Assembly: GCA_002286715.1 (NCBI GenBank)
Contig: NSJX01000020.1
Span: 195,873-259,872, forward strand
Source: Dentipellis sp. KUC8613
Lineage: Eukaryota > Basidiomycota > Agaricomycetes > Russulales > Hericiaceae
Direction of reading: 5' to 3'
DNA length: 64,000 nt
The notes under the pieces were generated by a model. It searched no databases. It saw only the letters and a program-made list of their open reading frames with translations, and was not told the origin of the DNA. The position numbers and the translations under genes were made by a program. Each line of letters starts with the position of its first letter. Position 1 is the first letter of the stretch. This document shows positions 12,440 to 23,805 of this stretch, piece by piece.

Positions 12440-12992
12440 GATTCGGGAATGAGAGAGGAATCTGAAGCGGAAGAGCGATGTCAGTCTCGTTTCTCATGAT
12501 ACTTATCAGGCTTGAAGGGATGATCGGGTGTTTGACCCAACAGCGAGTCACGACAAAGCATTCGTGCGCGAGTACAGTAGCAGAAACAATGGAGAACACC
12601 TTGTTGGAGATGTGCGTGGTTAGATGCAAGACGCTGCAGGCCAGTGGTGGCAAAAGCGCCGTTTGTCCTTGCGGCTCCGCTCGGCCCAGAGCGGCCCGGT
12701 GAGCGCCTTGCCCTCACAGCGAGTCGTTTATACAATTGCGCAAGTTACTGACTGATTGGAACAAGTGCCATCTAGCCGCACGCATTCGGTTTGGTTTCAG
12801 TGAATGAATATCCAGACATTGACAACACTGGAGTATGTTACATATGAAGCTCTGATATACTGATGATTTGCGATTAGCATCCAATGAGGGTAAAAATACA
12901 TTTGTCTTGAGATCAGTCGTCCTCCAACCTCCGTGTAACAGTATACATAGCACCAATAGCCCACGTCAAAGTGACAATCATGATCACCAAAA
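12440..12992. other. Spacer between kinase-like copies B and C
   Basis: Upstream region of copy B, which begins at 12439, and 3' flank of copy C. No further exon of the family was found here. Confidence 0.5.
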
Positions 12993-14090
12993 TCAATGGT
13001 CATCTATCGGAATGCCGGGAGTGGTGTCGCTTTCGCCTGAGCTACTCGTTGCGCTAGAATTTGGGCTAATCGATTTTGTAGAGCCCGACGTCCGTTTTTT
13101 ATCCCGCACTAGCATAAAGTAAGTCCGGATCCCATCAGTCAAAAGAACGACAACTTACGTCGCTTATTTTTCCAGTCGTCGTATTTATTTGGGTAGTTAA
13201 GCTTGATGTGATGGTTGATGGCCGCCTTCGCTTTCTTCAGAGCAACGTCGTGAGGAACGTTCTTCGGAGCTGTCGCAGCCAAATCCTTCGCAGTCATACC
13301 CATGGTAATGGGGACATAGCCTTGAATGAAATTGATCATCCCTATGCATTATGATTAACAACCCAGAGATAAGAAAATGATGACTAGTAGACGCACCAGG
13401 CTTCCAGTAGCCAAGATCGATGCATAGCTGATATAGTTCATTGCATTTGAAGTCCTGTATCCGTGGTGCCAGTCCACCCTCGACTATGTCCTTCGCTCTC
13501 TCGCACTTGTGGGCATTGACATGTTCAAAGTCGATGATCATGGGCAACCCCTTGAAGTTCAAGACGTTCTCTTCGCACCAGTTGCCGTGTTTGATTCCTG
13601 CGTTGTGGATGAGCATGGCAGCGTGAACAACCGCAGTCCTGAGAGAGAGAAATTCAGCATTTTACAATGATTCGAGCATTGCAAGGACGTACTTGAAACC
13701 TGCGTCGAGGTCTGGCAATGCCTTCTTCAACGGCTCTCCACTATATTGGAGGACAAGGCACGACCTCGGGTCCATGAAGTCGTCGTTCACGAAGTACCCG
13801 AAGCATAACGGGATACAGACTCCTTGAAGATGCTGGAGTTTTGTAGTGTACATCCTCGCTTCGCGTTCAACAAAAGACATGGGGCCAGAGTGGTAGGCCA
13901 CCTTGCAAATGACGTCTGCGCCTTCGATATCTGAAGGTCGAAAAAGCTTCCCGCGGTATAATTCGGTGCCGTCACTCGTATGTATGAGATTGGCATCTCG
14001 GAATGTGAGGTTTCGGGTCTTGCGTCCGTAGGCAAGCTCGAAAATCAATGGGTCGTTTTGTTTCGGGCAAAGGAAGAGGGAGAGAGACAT
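12993..14090 (-). CDS. Kinase-like protein, copy C (HGN loop)
   Basis: It starts MSLSLFLCPKQNDPLIF. The N-lobe keeps YRGKLF and ICKVAYHS. The loop is HGNWCEEN (Asp changed to Asn) and the metal strand is GLPMIIDFE. Exon 3 starts MINFIQGYVPITMGMTAKD and continues to YDDWKNKR. A roughly 50-base intron with a GTAAGT donor leads to the tail DKKRTSGSTKSISPNSSATS, which ends IPIDDH at the stop 12993. The bases just upstream of its ATG match those of copy D (CTTCGAAATG read on the minus strand), so C and D may be a recent pair. Confidence 0.78.
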
Positions 14091-14392
14091 TTCGAAGGCG
14101 GGAGTAACTTCAACAGGAAGCGAAGATAGAGGAAGGCGTGTCTTTGTCGTTCATAAAGCGAAGACGATGGGCCTTGCTTTGTCAGAGTAAAAGAAGCCGT
14201 CGTGAAAATGAGAAAGGATGCGCAACTTGAGATCTACCGTGACTGAGAACAATAGAAGGAAGGACTTCAACATACGCCGGCAGCGTGGCGAGACCCGCTT
14301 TCCCACGTGGTCTTTCTAATGCACGTCCACTGGTCCAGTCACGTACCGGTCGGCCTTTGGTACTCACTGGCACCGCTTTAACTCATGCACGT
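14091..14392. other. Spacer, 5' flank of copy C
   Basis: Upstream region of copy C and 3' flank of relic F. No gene seen. Confidence 0.45.
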
Positions 14393-14617
14393 TCATGATC
14401 GGCTCCCGTGGGCTTGAACCCAAAGGTCAGCTTGGCGAAAGGCCTTTTCACCGGCTTGCAACGACCCCAAGGACAAGCTGCCAGACGCACCTTTGTATAC
14501 CATCCGGGTGTCACAAAGGACGAACTGTCGCCTGTTGCATCGGCGTGTAAGGCTAAAGGTAACAGCTTGATGTGCTAGTTTGGTCGGATATACGTTGACA
14601 GCGATATTTGGGGACAT
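14363..14617 (-). pseudogene. Truncated, internally deleted kinase-like relic F
   Basis: The minus strand opens MSPNIAVNVYPTKLAHQAVT and reads on to RQFVLCDTRMVYKGAS, matching the first ~45 residues of the family (compare DLTFRSAQLIYQGDG in copy D). Sequence then jumps, in another frame, to CKPVKRPFAKLTFGFK, the counterpart of GEPVKSPLAKLDVDFK at the end of exon 1 in copy A. About 80 residues of N-lobe, including the lysine strand, are missing, and no exons 2-4 follow before copy C. It is a clear decayed copy between C and D. Confidence 0.7.
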
Positions 14618-15045
14618 AGAGAAGAAGCAATCAGTCGCGCACGCATGCTGCCATCATGGTACGGATTGAATAACAACGAATGATTGGGACCTTCGGACGT
14701 CTGCAACACGGCGTCGTTGGAAGCTTCGAGATGAAAGGTCAACGAAAGGTGGCGACGCACGGCCAACTGATAGCACGGCGCTAGAGCAACTTGACCCGGC
14801 CCGAAACGGCCCGCTCAGAGGTCAAGCAAAGCTCAAGGCTCAAGCTCAAGCCCAACGTCGTCAAAGCACAGCGATTGTGAATTTCCATCAACAATGAGAT
14901 ACTTTGATACGGAGTATGAGTACATAAAATACAATAAAATAGAAAAGACGTATGCTGCTACAAGCATTGTTACGGGAATAATGTATAGATCCATCCAGTG
15001 AAAGCTACGAAGCATCGAGACGAAGAGCGAAGGAGTAGGCCGAGG
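14618..15045. other. Spacer between relic F and copy D
   Basis: No gene recognised. A locally AT-rich stretch lies at about 14,880-15,000. Confidence 0.45.
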
Positions 15046-16193
15046 TTAATTTTCTTCTTCGCGGACGCCGCGCGGGCCGTCGCTTTCCCCACTACCAGAG
15101 CCACTGGTCCTGTGCGAGCTGATGGCGCCGAGCTTGCTTGATTGTGAGCTGCTGGTTTTACTTGACCTTGAGCTGGTTGTTCCTCCCGAAATCCTGCTCC
15201 CCGAGCGACCTACTGTCAAGTTAGTCTGTGTACAATACCTCGCGAAAAGGGGGCGGATACGCACTTCCTTGACGGTTCCACTCTTCGTAGAGATCTGGGT
15301 AATTTTCTTTGACGTGTTTTCTTATGGCCGCTTTCGCCTTTTTAAGGGCGAGATCGCGGGGGACGTATCTTGGAGCCGTAGCAGCGAGATCCGCTGGCGT
15401 CATTCCCTTGGTTATCGGAATGTATCCGTGGATGTATTTGATCATTCCTGTAATTACCTCGGTTAGACTACGCACGCGACAGAAGCTCAACACTAGCTGA
15501 ACATACCGGGCTTCCAGTACTCCAGGTCTTCGCAGAGTTGGTATAGCTCGTTGCATTGGAAGTCTTGAATTCGAGGCGCAAGTCCGCCCTGAACAATCTC
15601 CCCGACCCTCTTGCAATCGTGCAATTCTGCATGTTCCAGATCGATGATCATGGGCAGCCCTTCGTAATCGAGGATGTTTTCTTCGTCCCAGTCGCCGTAC
15701 TTCACGCCAGCGTCATGTAGCAGCATCGCCGCATGCACGAGTGCTTTCCTACAGGGATACACTGAGCATGAGTGTTCATTTGGCAAATACCAAGGACGTA
15801 CTTGAATTCCGAGTCGAGGGCTGCGAATGCCTTCTTGATGGGTTCTCCAGAGTACGCAAGAATCAGGCATGACCTCAGATCCATGCGATCCCGGTTCACA
15901 AAATACCCGTGGCATAACGGAACACAGACTCCTTGAAGGTGCCGGAGCTTTTGGGTGTAGATCATTGCTTCATGATCGATACTGGACACGGCAGTTGAAC
16001 GATAGGCAACCTTGCAGACGACGTCTTCGCCCTCCGTATCTGAAGGCCGAAAAAGTCTACCGCGGTAGACTTCAGTGCCATCGCCTTGGTATATGAGTTG
16101 TGCGCTGCGGAAGGTGAGATCTCGAGCTGTACGCGCATAAGCAAGCTTGAACGTTAAGGGTTGGCTCGAGTCACGGAAGAAGGAGAGAGACAT
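15046..16193 (-). CDS. Kinase-like protein, copy D (YGD loop)
   Basis: It starts MSLSFFRDSSQPLTFKLA. The lysine strand is EDVVCKVAYRS, the catalytic loop YGDWDEEN (His changed to Tyr, catalytic Asp kept), and the metal strand GLPMIIDLE. Exon 3 starts MIKYIHGYIPITKGMTPAD and continues DLALKKAKAAIRKHVKENYP. The last exon is a Ser-rich tail (SSRSSKTSSSQSSKLGAISS) ending GVREEEN. With Lys, Asp and the metal Asp all present this copy could retain activity. Exon junctions follow the same phases as copies A-C. Confidence 0.78.
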
Positions 16194-16827
16194 TTCGAAG
16201 TAAGTCAGGAAGGGTCGGAAGACAGATGCGTCGCTGCGTCAGGCCTTGCCGCTTATAATGTGTGAAATCTGGGCCACGATCTTTGTCGGAGTAACGACGT
16301 TGTCACAATAAAAGCATGCGCAGCTGCTAGAACAATGAAGAAGAGTTCAACTCGCACGCCGCGTAGTTTCCGATGAGATGGCGGACAAGCGCACATGCAG
16401 GCGCTTACGCGCGCTCACGCCTCAACGGGTGTATCCGAAAGCCTCTTCCTGGCGCCTATGCGCCTATGATTTAATCTTGTAACAACTGCAGTTGCAAGTG
16501 CTCGCAATCAGCGTCACTTCCATCGGCACAGGCTAGCTAAAGCTCTATTTCCCCGTTTCGATCTATACAGTGCAACATCGATGCGGGCCGGCGACTTCTC
16601 TGGCTTTCGCTGCCTACTATCGATTCGATGACCATGTCAGCGGAAAAACTCGCGCTTTGCGAACCAAGTACGTCCTCCCGCTTTGCTCTGGGGTTAAAAT
16701 CGGGTCAATGCGTTTTGTGGCTCCTATTCAGAGCCCTTTGAATCCGTGCCTGACCTCCAGTTCAACATCTCTCATGTTCCTTAAGAAGGAGAGAACAACG
16801 GGGCACGATGACCCAGGGCTCTCTACC
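16194..16827. other. Divergent upstream region of copy D and the 16.8-kb gene
   Basis: The plus-strand frame is technically open from 16570, but residues before MAHSVPSNN at 16828 have no conserved look. The region probably holds promoters for both divergent genes. Confidence 0.4.
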
Positions 16828-18346
16828 ATGGCCCACTCTGTCCCCTCTAACAATCTCCTCCGCAGGTTCAAAGAAGTGCTACGCAAAACTCCACCACGAC
16901 CTCGAAATCAGACACCCTCTGTCCCTCAGCGCCCATCCAAACCCCGTGTTCAACATATCCCTCAAGAACCTGATTCACCAACACCTCTCACCGGGTCTAC
17001 TAGAAATCGCAAGTCAATCTTGCTATCTCAGCCCCATGGACCCGACCCCGAAGCTCAAATTCTGTCCATTCCTTTTTCGACTGTCGATGACGATGACGAA
17101 GACGAGTCAGACTCGAAAGCCTTACAGACTCTTCTTCGACTATCTACCTCCGATGCAGACTTCATGCCGTGGTTCACAGAGGAGTCTAAATACAGCAGTG
17201 ATATTCCTACCACGGATACGCCAGACGATGACGACGCGCAAGCCGCAGAACTCTTGGTCCTCCCGCTTCATCCTTATCTCAGACCGAAGGAGAACAATAT
17301 CAAGACTCTTCTTCAACTTGTCTGGGCAACTCTACCGCCTGTGCCACCTCTATATGAGGGCAGTCGGCTACGGAAGACAAAACGACCGACATTAGCCGAC
17401 TGTTCTGTCGGTGTCCGTCTGTCGAAGATTGTATATGTTCCGCATATCTTTGCACCTATCGAGGCAGCAGTTGCTTCGCGTCTCAACTCTATTACGATAG
17501 ATCTCAACAATCCATTGCATCGAGAATTTGCTACGCGCGTGTTTCCTTGGCACACTGCAATTGGCGCTTCAAGACGGATACAATCGGAGGTTGATACTGA
17601 AGACATGGTGATGAACGTGCTCATGCGCGCCGCCATGGCCGTAGCGCATACTGTCCTTCGGGAATCCGAGTCGAACGCTGTGGTTTCTATCTCGGAAAAT
17701 CGCAATTCGGACTCCCCAGAACCGGACGGCATACAGGCGAACAGCGATCCCCTTCCTGATGATCATGACTCCCCTTTCCCTTTCTTATCGTCCGCTCATA
17801 GCAGGAGACGCGCAAAACCGGATGGAATATTGGTCCTGTCCGGAGAGCATCCTGACGAAATCACTCCTCTTTGTTTGGAGGTCAAGACTCACGCCATCTG
17901 CTCTGATCGCAGAAATCCATTACGGCACGTCCAAACCCCTGTTCCTGGTCATCCACACGGCGCCTACAAGTTCAACATGCCGAGGTCTCCTTCTCATAGC
18001 GAAGACCATACATGCAGCATTCTGACCCAGGCGCGTGATACACTGCTTCGCGGCGTTGCATTTCCAACCTAATTTATAGTACCAGATATGGTCCCAGCTG
18101 GTTTGTTGGAACGCAAACTACGGCATTTTGTCTTCCATGGAAACAACGACGTTTTACGCTCGTAAATCCGACACACTTTATATCTCAAGATGCTATGGAC
18201 GCAAGGAGGAGACCTTATTCTACGTTGTCTGCTGGGTTCTTCTCGCTATAGGAGCGATCCCTTCGCTGCAGCTCAACTTGCCCAAAGCCGACATATCGTG
18301 GTGGCCGCGGAAAATGAAGAACTCCCGACGTGACGGGGTATGCTGA
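16828..18346 (+). CDS. Agaricomycete hypothetical protein with nuclease-like PD...ExK signature; frame break near 18,070
   Basis: I do not know its function. From ATG 16828 the frame encodes MAHSVPSNNLLRRFKEVLRK, a Pro-rich then acidic segment (STVDDDDEDESDSKAL), and a folded-looking region from about residue 150. Near the C-terminus RRRAKPDGILVL is followed by PLCLEVKTHA, a spacing that recalls PD-(D/E)xK nuclease folds (inference). The frame stops at 18072, but an overlapping +1 frame at 18079-18346 continues a conserved-looking end (QIWSQLVCWNANYGILSSME, then SDTLYISRCYGRKEE and LLAIGAIPSLQLNLP). Joining them would need an intron of only 25 bases, so either there is an unrecognised intron or a frameshift. 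It lies opposite in strand to the surrounding kinase-like array. Confidence 0.5.
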
Positions 18347-18637
18347 ATGAGTCGATGTCTAACATCCTCGACATGTATGAGTAACTCGAAACTGACTTAT
18401 CAACATGGTTTACGATAATGATGGAGCGGTCGGTCTCAGTAGACAATCTTTGTCAGTGCTTTCGGATATTGCTATTCGCAGTCAAACTGCATCCCCCTAC
18501 AACAACAGACATGATATCCATGAAATATGAAGTATCCCGAAACGGCACAGCACGGAGACGGATCAATATCCCTTGGAGAGGATGTCAAGACGTGTGACGC
18601 CTGCGTCACTCTGACCCCCCGACGCCGCGCTGATTGT

Positions 18638-19651
18638 TTAGCTAGATCCTGAAGTTGGCTTGCGCGCTTGGACTGAATTCGGGTGAGCAGGGCTAGCACT
18701 ATTCCAACAAGAATCGTGACTCACTTTGCTTCTTTTTCCAAACTTCGTACTTGTCGGGGTAGTTGAGTTTGATGTGACGTTCGATGGCCACCTTCGCCGC
18801 TTTGAGAGCTACCTCACGAGGTACGTATTTTGGAGCCGTGGCGACCAGCCGTTTGACGTTCAAGCCCCTAGTGATTTGGACGTTTGCGCCCATATACTTG
18901 ATCATACCTGCAGAACATAATCAGAGACTTGAGAAAAGACCGTAATGATCAGACGTACCAGGCTTCCAGTAATTGAGGTCCTTGCACAATTGGTATAGCT
19001 CTTTGCACTTGAAGTCCTCCATCTGGGGCGCAGGCGTGCCCTCGACGATCTTCTTCGACCTCTTGCACTTGTGCTCTTTAGCATTTCCCAACCCGACAAT
19101 CATGGGCAATCCGTCGAAGTCCAGAACGTGACGTTCCGACCAGGCATTGTGTTTGACGCCGGCGTCGTGAATGTGTACAGCAGCATGAACCAGTGCCGTC
19201 CTGATAAGAATCCATGAGTGCGTGTGCGAGTCCCCATCGACGAGCGAGCTTACTTGAAAGCAACGTCGAGTTCCGGGAATGGCTTCTGAATTGGCTCCCC
19301 GCAGTACCTGAGGACGGTGCACGACATCGGTTTGTCCTCGTTAATACTGACGAAGTACCCGAAGCATTGAGGGACGCAGATCCCTTGAAGGTGTCGGAGC
19401 TTTGTTGAATACGTTTTCGCCTCGCGGTCGACCGCGGCCATTGCGCCTGGGCGAAAGGCCAGCTTGCAAATGGCTTCTTCTCCTTGATAGTCCGAAGGCC
19501 AAAAGAACCGTCCACGATAGACTTCGCTCCCATCGCCGGTGCTTATCAACTGAGCTTTGTTGAAGAAGAGGTCGCACAACTCGGGCCCGTGAATGAGCGC
19601 AAAGATCAATGGCTCTGGCCGGGTTGGTTCAAGGAGGAGCGACAGCGACAT
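18638..19651 (-). CDS. Kinase-like protein, copy E (strongly degenerate pseudokinase)
   Basis: The most divergent complete copy. It starts MSLSLLLEPTRPEPLIFALI at 19651. The lysine strand remains (EEAICKLAFRP), but the catalytic loop is HNAWSERH (Asp and Asn positions both lost) and the metal strand reads GLPMIVGLG, with Asp and Glu both replaced by Gly. Exon 3 starts MIKYMGANVQITRGLNVKRL and continues EVALKAAKVAIERHIKLNYP. A 52-base intron leads to a very short tail, IQARKPTSGSS, ending at 18638. All frames are open despite loss of every catalytic residue but Lys, so a non-catalytic role is likely if it is expressed. Confidence 0.76.
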
Positions 19652-20681
19652 CTTCTGTGGCTGGAGATAGCAGGACGGGATGAAAGGGGTGAAAGGGGAT
19701 CGACGCCACTGCGAGCACATTAAATACCACGAGATGCCAGGCACATTAAGTCATACGCACCTAGGGTGCACAATGGCTTCGATGCTGATGATATCGATCA
19801 CCGTCCACAATTTCTTGCCGCGCGATTCCTGGAATATTAATTTGCAAGATTGGCTATACTTTTCCCATATACAGACGGTCAGCATCATACTGATACGGGC
19901 GCAATTACTGGCTCACGAATTTGCAAGGCTCCACCACCGAGAGTTGCTCACCATGGCTTCCATCTGTGGCCGCCTTTCAGTGGGACAAAGGGCCGCCTAA
20001 ACAGAATAAAGATGTACCGCCGGAGCACTGATGCCGATCCGTCCACAAGGCCACAATTGGACAATAGGCATGCATTGTCCTCGACCACGCGGTATCAAAA
20101 GCTCTCTGTTTCCCGCTCTCTCGCGATGTTGCCCCAAGTCTCCTTCCATGCCAGCGAAATACACCGGACCTTCAGCCTATACACAGCCAATTCAAACACC
20201 GTCGGTTTCTAGACCCTCCAAGCGCTCCTGCACAAAGGTGGGTACAGCGAGATCTTCCGCGGGAGAATGTAGTATGGGCATCGCAGAACCGGCTGAGATA
20301 CGGCCATGCGTACGGCTTGTGGCGTTTCTTCCGAAATTTACGTCTCTCGATGTTTCGCTTGACGCGCCTGAGATATTCTTCTTCAGCGTGAATGATATGA
20401 GGTAGCCCAACCACAAGACGAAGCGATGATAGCTCGAAAATCTAGAGAGATAGATCAGTGTAGGCTGAGGGATATGGAATGTCTCTGTCTAAATCAATAG
20501 GTGGAAGCGCCTGGGTCGCATGGAGTCAAGCGCTCAGACTGTTGTCACTCGAGCGGCCCCTCATCGAAGATTCTCGTGTTTCCATATCACAGCGTACAAT
20601 GCCGTTCTTCGAATATAACAACATCAGCGACAAATCAGAGGATGACAGAAGAGACAAAAAAAAATCAAAAGTGCACGTCCG
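19652..20681. other. Intergenic region between copy E and DPB4
   Basis: No supported gene. A minus-strand stretch at 20172-20414 reads GLPHIIHAEEEYLRRVK and faintly recalls the GLPMIIDLEEA region of the kinase-like family, but the match is too short to call. Confidence 0.4.
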
Positions 20682-21731
20682 CTACTCATCTCGGCCTGCC
20701 TCTCCATGTCCCTGCTGCATGCCACCCATCTCCACATCTTCATCCCCTACTTCTTCCGTCTGATCTTCGTCTTCGTCACCCTCATCATCGTCTGCCTCCT
20801 CTTCCTCTTCATCCTCCTCGGCCCCATCTTCGTCCAAGCCTTCACCAGTCTCAGCTCCGGCGGCCTCCGCAGCATCAATCATCTCCTGGTCTACGTCCGT
20901 AGGCTGTTGATGATGGACGCCATTCGTCGATGGCTGTTGGACAAATTGAGCTGTGGGCGGGAGAGGAGCAGACACGGTTTCTGATGGTTCTGCACGCTCC
21001 TTTCCTTTCGGCCGTGCCGGTGCCTTGCTTTTACTTGCAGCGTTTACAGATGCGGACGTCTGTGCAGCAGATACTGAGGCAGAAAGACCCGATGGGACAG
21101 AGACACTGTTCTTTCTACTTTTTGCGTTGTCTCGGTAGGCTGGGAGAAACAATGAGTTACCCAGAAAATGCACTAGCTGGCAGCTTGGATCAAAAAGGAC
21201 ATACCGAGCAGTTCGGTCTGCATCATTCCGACTAGGTCGCCAAATTCTATATTTTCAAGAGCTTTCAGCACATCAGACGCGGAGATACTCTTGTGCTGTT
21301 TGGAGTGCGCGACGTCATGTGCCCTTCAGTGCGCCAGTGTTTAGGCTCTATATTCAAAGCATACTAGAAACCGAACTCACGTAGCAGCTGAGAATAACAA
21401 ATGAGAGAAGCTCATGGCATGAACAGAATATGCACGGACCGAGGTAGTTGATGAACACCGTAGAGCCTTTCACGAGCGACAAGACCGTATCCTTCTGCAT
21501 TTTCGTGTTTTCTGGTAGCTAATAGATATAAGTGTCAGTAATACCAAATTTCGACGACGCAGCCTCGAACATCGCGGGGCGAACGCGTCTCTGGAACTTG
21601 ACACGCACAGCAGACCTCGCGATCCTCGTTACCAGACTCCTTGGTAACTCAAAGTTCTCTATGCCTTCTGAGACGGCATCCTGTTGCGCCTGTGCGGTAG
21701 ACGGCGTGTTTGCGGTATCCTTTCGAGGCAT
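20682..21731 (-). CDS. DPB4: DNA polymerase epsilon histone-fold subunit Dpb4/POLE3
   Basis: Small nuclear histone-fold protein that pairs with a Dpb3/POLE4-type partner in DNA polymerase epsilon and, in other eukaryotes, in a chromatin-remodelling complex (family knowledge). ATG at 21731 reads MPRKDTANTPSTAQAQQDAV. The histone fold follows: ELPRSLVTRIARSA, LPENTKMQKDTVLSLVKG, FINYLAATAHDVAHSKQH, ISASDVLKALENIEFGDLVG. The remaining ~150 residues are a linker and a very acidic tail (EEDEEEEEADDDEGDEDEDQ) ending GRDE, as in other Dpb4 proteins. The gene has five exons; one is a 7-base micro-exon at 21381-21387 that supplies part of LAAT. Predicted length is about 260 residues. Confidence 0.88.
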
Positions 21732-22025
21732 TTTGCTATTGTAGGGGCTGTCAAGGATGTGCGGGGGTGAAAGGCTTCAAGTTGTTGTCGAAGTCGTCGC
21801 GTTACGCGTTACGATTGCCACAAAGGCTTCAGACTCCGATGATCCCGATATAGGTGCTCGAACCCCACAGTGAGGTTAGGGCTGGAGCAGGTCAATGACA
21901 ACGGGTCGATCTCCAAGGCTTCACAGGCTTCATCCTACCATACACTGGTAAGCTATACGCTGCGCACGAATGGACCTTTACTCTTAAAGGCATCCTGACT
22001 CGGAGGAGGACTAGTACCTGCAACT

Positions 22026-23805
22026 ATGTCCGCGCAAACCTCGTTGCAAATCGTCGGTATCCCCGTGGAGCTGCTTGTGGCGATATTAACACGTCTCGAT
22101 TACAGAGATATCCTACGATGCACCGCGGTGCGCACTGGTTATCATTTTTGTTTTCGGTTTGAGTTGAATGACGTGGCCTCTAGGTCTGCAGGTACTTCTC
22201 AGACGTCGTCAGATCGTCAGTTCAATTGCAGTACGCGATCGAGCGAGGCGCAGAAGGCATGGCGGACGGATTACCAACCCATGACATCTCGACGGCAGAG
22301 CGGCTCAATTGTCTACTCGAGCGCCGCGATAACTGGCGACAAATGAAAGCGAAGAAAGTTGTGTCATTGTCTCTCGACGACAACTGTCTTGCATACGAGC
22401 TCGTTAGCGGCGTTCTTGCAATAGTTGGGAACAAACCTGGAGTGTATGGTAACGAGGGCCGGTCCCATCTCACTGCATCGTGGCTCCCTTCGACCTCTCA
22501 GGATGAACGCCGCGTGGTCTTCGATGATCTTGGGCTTGTGGTCAAAGACTTCGCGATGGACCCAACCCAGGACTTATTGGCGCTCGTTGAACATCGTATG
22601 GACGCTATGGACAATATGATTGGGGACATCCAAATCCATCTCCGGACCCTGTCTACCAATCAGAGGCACGAGAGGGCCAAAGTACCAGTTCTCCGACACG
22701 GAATTCAACAGTCGGCCGTCAATTCTACTATGCAGATCGCAGACGACGTCATCGGGATGTTCTTGTCTTTCCCATGCGCCGGAATCTTCATCTGGAACTG
22801 GACGACAGGCGAGATGCTTGTGGTAAGCTAACCTTCTTTCGCTTAGAAGCATCCATCCCATCCTTCTGATCTTCTCCGTCTAGAATGCGTACCACGAGGC
22901 GTGGTTGGTTCATGACTTCTCATTTCTCTCGTCTCGAGCGTACATGCTCACCATCCGTAACATGGAAGGTTGCCTGGAACTCTTTGTCTTTGGCGAGAAC
23001 CACTTCCATGTCGCCAGCCTCAGCCTTCCCGAAATCCAGCAGGATGTCATCCTTAATCTGATGAGGACCCACACTGGGCCATTCACAGCTGGCGCCCCTC
23101 CCGACGCACCTTTCTATGTGTTGCCCGAGTATCGTGTGCACGTCCTTACTCTGCTCTATATCAGGCCCAGTCCGCATCGGCTTGTGCGCATGGTAATTGA
23201 TCATGCGGCGTTGATGAGCAATATCACGGAATATTTCGAGACGAAGGCTCATTCGCCGATACTCAAGCGCTGGGCCGACTGGGGTCCGTTTGCTACTCGA
23301 GCGCTTGACTACTCTCATTGGCGTCACTGGCTACGGTCAGTCATGTCTACTTCTCAGCAATTCTTCGCGACCGACTTACGTGTCTTTCTTGCCACAGCTA
23401 CGTTCATGGGCGACGAGTAGTATTTCCTGGGCAAGAAAGGACAACCGTGCTCGACTTCGGCCTCGATTGCATACGCAATCCCTCTGGTCCGACTTTGGAG
23501 GACTATACGGATCCTTCTGGCTGTCCAATCTCCATCTCCACAGATACGGTCACCGAGCCGACGGAATTGCCAGCAGGAGGCCACTTCAAAGCGCCGATCA
23601 TCACCCGCTTACCTTTCCGAATCGCAGAGTTCTCGAACACGGCGTCGGAGCATGGCATTATGATAGATGACCAGCGGCTCATTGGATTGACTGTGCGTTC
23701 TTTTCGTGAATTTAAATGCCCGTCGGCTCAATTTTATGGTTCAAATTCTAGGAAGATGCTGAGAATAACGACGAGCTGGGAGAGATCAGGGTTCTGTGCT
23801 ACTGA
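22026..23805 (+). CDS. F-box protein
   Basis: Likely substrate adaptor of an SCF-type ubiquitin ligase (family role). ATG at 22026; the F-box spans roughly residues 7-50: LQIVGIPVELLVAILTRLDY, DILRCTAV, then across a short intron CRYFSDVVRSSVQLQYAIE. The body of about 470 residues has the mixed hydrophobic pattern seen in basidiomycete F-box proteins that lack clear repeats (GEMLVNAYHEAWLVHDFSFL). Exons are joined across about four short introns; the last exon starts EDAENNDELGE and ends RVLCY at 23805. Target unknown. Confidence 0.72.

Noticed and set aside
14395..14425. tRNA-like B box (GGTTCAAGCCC on the minus strand)
   Set aside because: No T-stem pairing, A box or acceptor stem; the bases code for the FGFKPTG part of relic F.
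20172..20416. GLPHIIHAEEEYLRR as a further relic of the kinase-like family
   Set aside because: Resembles GLPMIIDLEEA only over about a dozen residues and has no supporting flanking exon.
21845..21870. tRNA-like B box (GGTTCGAGCAC on the minus strand)
   Set aside because: Flanks do not form a T arm or a cloverleaf.
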